The position numbers and the translations under genes were made by a program. A stretch of 13,942 bases of DNA from an uncultured Lachnospiraceae bacterium (lineage in GTDB: Bacteria; Bacillota; Clostridia; Lachnospirales; Lachnospiraceae), in contig CAMWJQ010000047.1 of assembly GCA_947174615.1 (NCBI GenBank), forward strand, positions 1 through 13,942. The letters are read 5' to 3'. This document shows, in pieces, positions 8,508 through 13,942 of the stretch. The notes beneath the pieces were generated by a model. The model saw only the letters and a program-made list of their open reading frames with translations. It did no database searches and had not been told where the DNA came from. Each line of letters starts with the position of its first letter. The first letter of the stretch is position 1.

Positions 8508-9822
8508 TAAGGAAGCGGCAATCAAAGATCTGGCGCCAAAGATTTGGAACCTGTCCAGAGACAGGCTTCTTGTGAATCTGCGCTTTCTGGATGCGGCGCT
8601 TTCGGGGCTGAAATTCGAGCCGCGGGCACAGAGCGGTCAAGTCTGCTGCGAGCTCAATGCGTCCCAGAGTGCAGTTGTCTGTTATGACCCAGTAGTGGTG
8701 GTGCATTTGTACAAGAAAAATCCTGCCAATGTCACAAGGCTGTATCTGCATATTTTATTGCATTGTATTTTCAGCCATTCCTATAAATATGATAAGGTTG
8801 AGCAGGAGCTGTGGGATGTGGCAGCAGATATGGCAGTGGAGAACGCAGCGCTCAGCCTGAAATTGTCTGGTTTGGAGACTGCTGGTGATGCACAGCGCAG
8901 GGAAATACTGACACAGTGGAAGGCGCGAGTGGGGACGCTGACAGCAGAGAGAATCTACAGAAGCTTAAAGTCTGACCGGCTGGGGGTGAGTGCGCTTTTG
9001 GAGCTTGGCAGTCTGTTCAGGCGGGATGGGCATGAGAGCTGGGGGACAGCCGAAACGCTGGAGATTACAGCGGCGCAGTGGAAGAAGCTCAGCGAGCGCA
9101 TCAAGGCGGAATTGAAGTCCTTTTCAGAGGATAAGTCTGATGACAAGAGCATCTTGCAGAATCTTGAGGAGGCGACACAAGAACATTATGACTATGGGAG
9201 CTTTCTTCGGAAATTCTGTGTGTCTGGCGAGGATTTACAGATCAACGACGATGAGTTTGATTATGTGTATTATACGTATGGGCTGTCAATGTATGGGAAT
9301 CTTCCGCTGGTGGAGCCGCTTGAGTACAAAGACGTCAACAAAATCAAAGAGTTTGTGGTAGCCGTTGATACTTCTGGATCTTGCCGCGGCGCGGTGGTTC
9401 AGGCATTTTTAAATAAGACATACAGCATCCTAAAGAGCAGTGAAAATTTTTTCCGCAAGGTGAACATTCATATTATACAGTGTGACTCTGAGGTGCGCCA
9501 GGATACAAAGATCACCAATGATGAGGAGTTTGAGGCATTTATGCGGGACGGGCAGCTGGAAGGATTTGGATCAACGGACTTCAGACCTGTATTCTCGTAT
9601 GTGGACAAGGCGATTGAGAGCGGGGAGTTTGAGAATTTGAAGGGGCTCATCTATTTTACGGACGGTTACGGCGTATTTCCGGAGCACAAACCGTCACACA
9701 ATTATGATACTGCGTTTGTGTTTCTTGAGGATGATTACGAGAAGCCGCCCATTCCGCCGTGGGCGATCAAGCTGGTGCTTCCGGTTGAGGATTTAGAGGA
9801 GAATGGGGGAGAGAACAAGTGA
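8497..9822 (+). CDS. VWA-like protein with N-terminal metallopeptidase-like domain (DUF2201 type)
   Basis: The frame is open from 8182, but ATG 8497, with GGGGAGA upstream, is the likely start (441 aa); the stretch before it only overlaps the oxidoreductase gene in another frame. Residues about 10-250 resemble the putative metallopeptidase domain of the DUF2201/COG3864 family: a histidine cluster 'HILLHCIFSH' (H85, H89, H94), then 'WDVAADMAVE' (D107, D111). The residue after the first histidine is Ile, not the Glu of a HExxH zinc protease. Residues about 284-430 are a VWA-like domain with the metal-ion site DTSGS (D291-S295), T360 in 'GSTDFRP', and D389 in 'YFTDGYG'. It is cytoplasmic, with no signal or membrane segment. 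The stop overlaps the start of the MoxR gene (GTGA), implying translational coupling and a joint complex. Confidence 0.88.
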   Translation: MLDNKEAAIKDLAPKIWNLSRDRLLVNLRFLDAALSGLKFEPRAQSGQVCCELNASQSAVVCYDPVVVVHLYKKNPANVTRLYLHILLHCIFSHSYKYDKVEQELWDVAADMAVENAALSLKLSGLETAGDAQRREILTQWKARVGTLTAERIYRSLKSDRLGVSALLELGSLFRRDGHESWGTAETLEITAAQWKKLSERIKAELKSFSEDKSDDKSILQNLEEATQEHYDYGSFLRKFCVSGEDLQINDDEFDYVYYTYGLSMYGNLPLVEPLEYKDVNKIKEFVVAVDTSGSCRGAVVQAFLNKTYSILKSSENFFRKVNIHIIQCDSEVRQDTKITNDEEFEAFMRDGQLEGFGSTDFRPVFSYVDKAIESGEFENLKGLIYFTDGYGVFPEHKPSHNYDTAFVFLEDDYEKPPIPPWAIKLVLPVEDLEENGGENK

Positions 9823-11324
9823 ATATCAAGCAGGCGAAGGAGCATATTAAAAATTCTGTACAATTGTATCTCAAAAAGGACGAATATGGGGAGTACCGCA
9901 TTCCAGTAGTGCGTCAGCGACCCATTTTTCTGCTCGGATCTCCAGGCATTGGCAAGACGGCGATCATGGAGCAGATTGCACAGGAACTCGGCATTGCGCT
10001 GGTGAGCTATTCCATGACGCATCACACAAGGCAGTCTGCGCTGGGGCTGCCCTTTATCACGCACAAGAGCTACAAAGGGCTTGAATTTGACATTTCAGAA
10101 TATACAATGAGTGAGATTATCGCTTCTATTTATGAGGTGATGGAGCAGTCCGGGATTGAGGAGGGCATTCTGTTTCTCGATGAGATCAACTGTGTGTCCG
10201 AGACACTGGCGCCCTCAATGCTGCAATTTTTACAGTACAAGGTCTTTGGGCGGCACAGCGTCCCTGATGGATGGGTTATTGTCACTGCAGGAAACCCGCC
10301 GGAGTACAATAAGTCTGTCCGGGAGTTTGATGTGGTGACGATGGACAGAATGAAGCTGGTTGAGGTGGAGGCTGACTATGCGACATGGAAGGAGTACGCA
10401 CTCAGACAGGGTATTCACAGCGCGGTCACAACCTATCTGGATATGAAGAAAAATGACTTTTACCGCGTGGAGACCACGGTCGGTGGGAAATCCTACGTGA
10501 CGGCAAGAGGGTGGGAGGACTTGTCTGCAATGATGCTTCTGTGTGAGGAGGAGAAGCTCACGGTGGATGAGACGCTTGTCGCACAGTATCTTCACAACGA
10601 AAAGATTGTCAAGGAATTTACCGCATACTATGAGCTGTATAATAAATATAAAAGAGAATACAAGGTCGAGGAGATTCTTGCGGGCACAAACTCCGCCCAG
10701 GTTGTAGAGCGGGCGAGAATTGCCAAATTTGATGAACGGCTTTCCCTGCTTGGTATGCTGCTGGATAAGCTTGAGAGTGAAATGAAGGAAAATCTTGAGA
10801 AATCGGATTATCTGGCAGATTTGATGAAGGTGCTCAAAGCGGTCAGAACGCTGCATGAGAAGGAAGGCACGGTGTGGGAACTGCTTGAGAGGCAGATCGC
10901 AAACCGCGAGAAGGTCATTGAGTCCATGACCAATGCCGGGACGCTTGCGGGTGAGGATAAGCGGCGGCACAGGGCAGTGATTCATTTCCTTGAGGCAGCG
11001 GGAAAGAAGATCAGGCTGGAAGGTGCAGAGGACCGCGCTGCATTTGCGTTGTTAAAATCGGAGTTTGATGCGCAGGTGGCAGCGATGAAGCGTGAGAATA
11101 GCAGGATTCAGTCAAGACTCCATCATCTGTTTGCATTCAGCGAGAAGGCATTTATGGATGGCAATGAGGTGCTGGTGCTTGTGACAGAGCTCACCGTCAA
11201 TGTTTACAGTGCGCGCTTTATCGGGCAGTACGGAAGTGAGGACTATTACAGGCACAATGAGGATCTCATGCTGCATGAGCGTCAGGATGATATTATGAAG
11301 GTGATTGAGGAGTTGGAACTGTAG
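9819..11324 (+). CDS. MoxR-family AAA+ ATPase
   Basis: A 501-aa AAA+ ATPase with GTG start at 9819, inside the end of the VWA gene and preceded by GGGGGAGAG. Walker A is 'GSPGIGKT' (40-47), Walker B is 'ILFLDEIN' (117-124, D121/E122), and sensor 1 is 'TAGNPP' (157-161, N159). 'DVVTMDRM' (171-178) is the usual MoxR segment that follows. After the ATPase core, roughly residues 200-501 are a long, mostly helical, charged C-terminal region. This is longer than in plain MoxR proteins of about 320 aa, so it may be the site of partner binding. MoxR ATPases work with VWA proteins as chaperone-like remodelling or metal-insertion machines; the substrate here is unknown. I infer it assembles as a hexamer on the co-encoded VWA protein. 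Confidence 0.92.
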   Translation: MNIKQAKEHIKNSVQLYLKKDEYGEYRIPVVRQRPIFLLGSPGIGKTAIMEQIAQELGIALVSYSMTHHTRQSALGLPFITHKSYKGLEFDISEYTMSEIIASIYEVMEQSGIEEGILFLDEINCVSETLAPSMLQFLQYKVFGRHSVPDGWVIVTAGNPPEYNKSVREFDVVTMDRMKLVEVEADYATWKEYALRQGIHSAVTTYLDMKKNDFYRVETTVGGKSYVTARGWEDLSAMMLLCEEEKLTVDETLVAQYLHNEKIVKEFTAYYELYNKYKREYKVEEILAGTNSAQVVERARIAKFDERLSLLGMLLDKLESEMKENLEKSDYLADLMKVLKAVRTLHEKEGTVWELLERQIANREKVIESMTNAGTLAGEDKRRHRAVIHFLEAAGKKIRLEGAEDRAAFALLKSEFDAQVAAMKRENSRIQSRLHHLFAFSEKAFMDGNEVLVLVTELTVNVYSARFIGQYGSEDYYRHNEDLMLHERQDDIMKVIEELEL

Positions 11325-11334
11325 CGGGGAGATA

Positions 11335-11389
11335 GTGTGAAAAATAAATTTTTCACACGGCAAATTTGTGCTTGCGCCCAAATTCGCGG
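11335..11389. repeat. Compound palindrome between moxR-like and LRR genes
   Basis: Two adjacent inverted repeats. The first (11335-11358) is a perfect 11-bp palindrome with half site GTGTGAAAAAT around a 2-base centre. The second has an imperfect 12-bp stem (11360-11371 with 11376-11387, two mismatches, loop TTGC). No T-run follows, so it is not a standard terminator. It could be an RNA-processing or attenuation structure, or a member of a dispersed intergenic palindromic repeat family. The second idea needs a genome search. Confidence 0.65.
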
Positions 11390-11414
11390 GCATTGGCAAG
11401 AATGGGGGATTGTC

Positions 11415-12350
11415 ATGGAACGGGAAATCATTAAGGAACTCATTATAGAAAATACGGGCAGCGGCGGCGGGCAGATTGTGATCGTACCATACAAAAATGG
11501 ATATGCGCTCAAACGCTACCGCGGGACAGGAGAACAGATAATCGTACCGTCATTCATAGACCAAAAACCAGTGACTGCTATTGAGAGAAAGGCGTTTCTA
11601 AGCTGTAAGACCATCAAAAGGATCACACTTCCTGATACGGTTGAGGAGATTGGGGACTGGGCATTTGCCCATGCAGAACAGCTCAGGACGGTGGTGATAC
11701 CATACCGTGAACTTGCGCGCGGAAAGGAGCTTTTTCTAGGGTGTAAACGGCTGCGGGAGATTGTGCTCTGCGGGTGTGAGAGATGCAGTGATGGCGGTCT
11801 GGGGCGTATGCTTGCGCTTGCGGTCACTGTCCTACACGACTACTTTTTGTTTGACCCGGTGGAGGTGGGGACACAGGAGTGGGTCAGGCGCTGGGATGAA
11901 AAGCTGATGGATCTGATTGAATTGGACGATCTCGACGGCTTTGAGGAATTGTGGACTTGTGGGGAGGAGGATTACGAGGGAAAGGACTATGATATCAAAT
12001 CTTACCCTGTCGAGAAGCGCAAGATGAAGCTGCGGGTCGTGTATTTTAGGCTGCTTCATCCATATAAGCTCTCGGAGGAGATGAACAGCAGACTGCAGGA
12101 ATATCTATGCAGGCACACAAAGGGGACACAGACGCCGCAGGCGTGGGAGCTGCTCGTGGAGGAGCATCCGCAGGACTTGGCATATTATCAGGTGTTTGCG
12201 GCGGCAGGCGGTATTACAGAGGAGAATTTTGATGGTCTTCTGGAGGATTTGAAGGACAGCAGCGCAGAACTTCGGGCATATCTGCTGCGTTACAAAGAAG
12301 AGCATTTTGCCTCAAAGGATGCATTTGCCGCGTTTGAATTAGATTGGTAA
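11415..12350 (+). CDS. Leucine-rich-repeat (BspA/LRR_5-type) protein with helical C-terminal domain
   Basis: I prefer ATG 11415 (311 aa), with GGGGGA 6 bases upstream. The in-frame GTG at 11337 (337 aa) also has a GGGGAGA site, but it would encode 26 residues straight through the compound palindrome, giving an odd sequence (KNKFFTRQICACAQIRG). Residues about 28-120 contain three LRR_5-type repeats: 'VTAIERKAFLSCKTIKRITLP', then 'VEEIGDWAFAHAEQLRTVVIP', then 'FLGCKRLREIVLCG'. Residues about 150-311 are predicted largely helical and charged, with possible repeat-like helix pairs at the end; I recognise no named domain. There is no signal peptide, so it should stay in the cytoplasm, unlike many BspA surface proteins. 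Its position right after VWA and MoxR genes suggests a recognition or adaptor subunit of that machine; this is inference. Confidence 0.82.
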   Translation: MEREIIKELIIENTGSGGGQIVIVPYKNGYALKRYRGTGEQIIVPSFIDQKPVTAIERKAFLSCKTIKRITLPDTVEEIGDWAFAHAEQLRTVVIPYRELARGKELFLGCKRLREIVLCGCERCSDGGLGRMLALAVTVLHDYFLFDPVEVGTQEWVRRWDEKLMDLIELDDLDGFEELWTCGEEDYEGKDYDIKSYPVEKRKMKLRVVYFRLLHPYKLSEEMNSRLQEYLCRHTKGTQTPQAWELLVEEHPQDLAYYQVFAAAGGITEENFDGLLEDLKDSSAELRAYLLRYKEEHFASKDAFAAFELDW

Positions 12351-12384
12351 ACAAAAAAGCACCGGAAAACGGCGCTTTTTTGTT
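12351..12384. terminator. Bidirectional intrinsic terminator
   Basis: A stem formed by 12351-12364 and 12370-12383 (ACAAAAAAGC.CCG with CGG.GCTTTTTTGT, one A-C mismatch) with loop GAAAA. It has an A-run on one side and a T-run on the other, so it can end transcription from both the LRR operon and the converging isomerase gene. It fills nearly all of the 37-base gap between the two stops. Confidence 0.92.
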
Positions 12385-12387
12385 ATG

Positions 12388-13584
12388 TTATTTATATAAT
12401 TCCATTAGATAGTCAATGACAGCTTCGCGGATTTCACCCTGTGCGAGATAGGCTTCGCCGTAGTTTTCCTTCATGTTTGCCACATAATCCTCACCGTTCT
12501 CCTCTGTCATTTCTGCAAAGACAGCCTCCATGTCGAGGGTCAGACCAGCATCCTCAAAGATTGCCTGATAGACCATGACGTTCTTGGCAGTCTCCTTGGC
12601 GCGCGTTCGAAGCTCCTTTTCATAAGACAGCTCGTCTTTGATGTCATCGTCTCTCAAGTCCCACACATTTGTCATGCCATACGAGGAGAAGTATTGAAGC
12701 ATGGACTCGTCATTATATTTTGTGGTAGCCCGTACTTTCTTTAAGTAATCCGAAGGGTATGACTTGACTGTCGTATTGTCTATAATGTAGTTGGTGAGGT
12801 ATTCTTCAAGATGCTGCTCATAAAATTTATTTTTTACAAAATCGCGGTACTCCTCAGCAGTGGTGACGCCCTCTTCCGTAATATTTTCTGCGACAAATGC
12901 GTCGGTAAGCTCTGGGGTCACGCTGATACTGTTGATGGTAACGGCAAAGACGGCATCCTTGCCGGCAACCTCTTCGCCGTCATAATCGTCTGGGAATGTC
13001 ACCTCCACAGAGACATTCTCCCCCGGTTTATGCCCAATCAGCTGCTGTTCGAAATCATCGATAAAGGAGCCTGATCCGATGGTCAGGTTATAGCCTTCGC
13101 CGTTGCTGTTTCCGCCATCAAATTCAACGCCGTCTATGGTGCCCACATAATCAATGTTCACCTCGTCGCCGTCTTTGATCTCAAGTGTGGCGTCAGTGCT
13201 TTCCTCTTTGTGGGCTTCGAGTGTGGACTGGATGTCCTCTTCGACTTCCTCGTCTGTTGCAGCAACCTCGTCGGCAGGGATGGAGATGTTGGCATAGTCT
13301 GCCAGTGTGAGGGATTTGCCCGCATCAAAGCCTTCAATTTTGCCATCTGCAGAGAGCCCTGCGCTGAGGTCAGAGATTGAGGTGGTGCGCATCGCGGACA
13401 GATAAACCATTTTGCCTGCGGCAAATACGAAAACCGCAGCCAGTGCGGCGACAACGGCAATACTGATAATCTTAGAGATGCGCTTTTGCCGTCTGTCCTT
13501 GGCGACCTCCTTTTTGCGCTCCTCGCGCTTTGCCTTGCTCTTACTGATGTCGGCTGTTTTATTTTCCTGTTTGTCCTTAGCCAT
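12388..13584 (-). CDS. Membrane-anchored FKBP-type peptidyl-prolyl isomerase, trigger-factor-like
   Basis: A 398-aa protein. Residues 1-36 are highly charged and basic, followed by a membrane helix at about 38-58 ('IISIAVVAALAAVFVFAAG'). The rest is acidic, contains no cysteine, and most likely lies outside the membrane (N-in, C-out). Residues about 137-220 are an FKBP domain in the version found in trigger factor ('VNIDYVGTIDGVEFDGG', 'GSGSFIDDFEQQLIGHKPGE', 'TFPDDYDGEEVAGKDAVF'). The region from about 224 onward ('PELTDAFV...TAEEYRDFVK') resembles the helical C-terminal chaperone domain of trigger factor. The ribosome-binding domain is replaced by the membrane anchor. A role as a foldase for secreted proteins is inferred, in the manner of PrsA although unrelated in sequence. 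The ATG at 13584 is preceded by AAGGATAGGA. The protein has no lipobox. Confidence 0.88.
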   Translation of the reverse strand: MAKDKQENKTADISKSKAKREERKKEVAKDRRQKRISKIISIAVVAALAAVFVFAAGKMVYLSAMRTTSISDLSAGLSADGKIEGFDAGKSLTLADYANISIPADEVAATDEEVEEDIQSTLEAHKEESTDATLEIKDGDEVNIDYVGTIDGVEFDGGNSNGEGYNLTIGSGSFIDDFEQQLIGHKPGENVSVEVTFPDDYDGEEVAGKDAVFAVTINSISVTPELTDAFVAENITEEGVTTAEEYRDFVKNKFYEQHLEEYLTNYIIDNTTVKSYPSDYLKKVRATTKYNDESMLQYFSSYGMTNVWDLRDDDIKDELSYEKELRTRAKETAKNVMVYQAIFEDAGLTLDMEAVFAEMTEENGEDYVANMKENYGEAYLAQGEIREAVIDYLMELYK

Positions 13585-13637
13585 TTTGATATCCTATCCT
13601 TTCCAATTCATGTATCAGTTTTCTAAGACCTCATACT

Positions 13638-13666
13638 AATCTATCACAAAATGTAGAAAAAATAAA
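13638..13666 (-). promoter_or_regulatory. Weak candidate promoter for the isomerase gene
   Basis: On the minus strand, TTTATT (13666-13661), a 17-base spacer and TAGATT (13643-13638) preceded by TGA, which gives an extended -10 feature. The -35 is poor (three of six) and the -10 has four of six matches. It is the best pair I found upstream of the start at 13584. Confidence 0.3.
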
Positions 13667-13678
13667 GACTTTCATGCG

Positions 13679-13705
13679 AATTCACACAATTCACACAATT
13701 CACAC
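13679..13705. repeat. Three perfect 9-bp direct repeats in the divergent intergenic region
   Basis: AATTCACAC is repeated three times without interruption (13679-13687, 13688-13696, 13697-13705); read on the minus strand it is GTGTGAATT. The block lies between the two divergent promoters. It may be an iterated binding site or just a simple-sequence repeat. Confidence 0.9.
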
Positions 13706-13727
13706 AAATATTAAGCGGATAATCGGC

Positions 13728-13757
13728 TTGACAACAGGTAAAAATACAGACTATACT
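13728..13757 (+). promoter_or_regulatory. Strong SigA-type promoter for the gene at 13795
   Basis: A perfect TTGACA (13728-13733), an 18-base spacer and TATACT (13752-13757, one mismatch). It lies 37 bases before the start codon of the downstream gene. Confidence 0.8.
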
Positions 13758-13765
13758 ATAGTATA
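13752..13765. promoter_or_regulatory. 14-bp perfect palindrome on the -10 region, possible operator
   Basis: TATACTATAGTATA is a perfect palindrome that begins at the -10 hexamer and extends over the expected transcription start. A repressor bound here would block the promoter. A/T-rich palindromes can also occur by chance around -10 elements, so the operator role is a hypothesis. Confidence 0.45.
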
Positions 13766-13794
13766 TAAAGTAGAAGGGAGGAGCAGGGCGGCAT

Positions 13795-13942
13795 ATGAAT
13801 GTAGAAGATATACCAGTACCGGCAATGGCGGCGATCAGGGTTAGCAAAGAGGGAAAATCGGCGCTTTTTGAGACGACAATCATTCAGACTACGGACAATA
13901 AATATATATATACCATGCCAGTCAGGGTGGATAACAAGTTGG
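13795..13942 (+). CDS. Unidentified protein, N-terminal 49 residues (3' truncated by window edge)
   Basis: ATG 13795 follows GGGAGGAG (13776-13783) and a strong promoter, and the frame stays open to the window end. The visible part begins MNVEDIPVPAMAAIRVSKEG and continues with alternating beta-like segments ('FETTIIQTTDNKYIYTMPVRV'), with no signal peptide. The pattern of short strands and 'PVRVDNKLV' faintly recalls the N-terminal domain of YcgR/PilZ-type cyclic-di-GMP receptors, but 49 residues are too few to claim it. The gene itself is well supported; its function is not. Confidence 0.7.
   Translation, partial: MNVEDIPVPAMAAIRVSKEGKSALFETTIIQTTDNKYIYTMPVRVDNKL

Noticed and set aside
10230..10985. 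A 251-codon minus-strand frame opposite the MoxR gene
   Set aside because: It is antisense to a clear AAA+ ATPase and shows no domain, start signal or composition of a real gene.
11335..11358. First palindrome as an intrinsic terminator of the MoxR gene
   Set aside because: The stem is A/T-rich and is followed by CGGC instead of a T-run, so it lacks the needed release signal.

Overview
The window looks like ordinary chromosome from a Gram-positive anaerobe of the class Clostridia, most likely a Lachnospiraceae member. This rests on the style of the proteins (clostridial-type ProS and AckA, a DUF2201-type VWA protein, BspA-type leucine-rich repeats, a membrane-anchored trigger-factor-like isomerase), the strong AGGAGG-like ribosome sites, GTG starts in places, and medium GC content. 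The genus cannot be told from the sequence.

Layout. 1-367 is the 3' end of prolyl-tRNA synthetase (proS). 405-1595 is acetate kinase (ackA), closed by a clear intrinsic terminator at 1617-1654. 1796-6661 is one very large exported protein of 1621 residues: signal peptide, acidic low-complexity stalk with a 36-bp tandem repeat, about eight Ig-like modules with 'DxxAP' starts and 'D.AGN' ends, and a C-terminal membrane helix. A near-consensus extended -10 promoter starts right after its stop codon and drives five tightly packed genes: an SGNH/GDSL hydrolase (6736-7911), a flavodoxin-fold NAD(P)H oxidoreductase (7914-8507), a metallopeptidase-like plus VWA protein (8497-9822), a MoxR-type AAA+ ATPase (9819-11324) and a leucine-rich-repeat protein (11415-12350). 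A bidirectional terminator at 12351-12384 separates these from the converging gene 12388-13584, which encodes a membrane-anchored FKBP/trigger-factor-like peptidyl-prolyl isomerase. A 210-bp divergent intergenic region follows, with a good promoter, a palindrome on its -10 and three 9-bp direct repeats. The last gene (13795 onward) is cut by the window end.

How the genes may work together. The VWA and MoxR genes overlap by 4 bases and are almost surely one machine: MoxR ATPases with VWA partners act as chaperone- or remodelling-type complexes. The LRR protein just downstream is a good candidate for a third, substrate-recognising member. The hydrolase and oxidoreductase share the transcript but have no evident mechanistic link. 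The LRR gene is separated from moxR by a compound palindrome that also contains the alternative GTG start, so both its true start and its level of expression relative to the ATPase are open. I see no phage, transposon, CRISPR, tRNA or rRNA sequence. The VWA-MoxR-LRR trio is the most interesting poorly characterised system here; I cannot show that it is previously undescribed.
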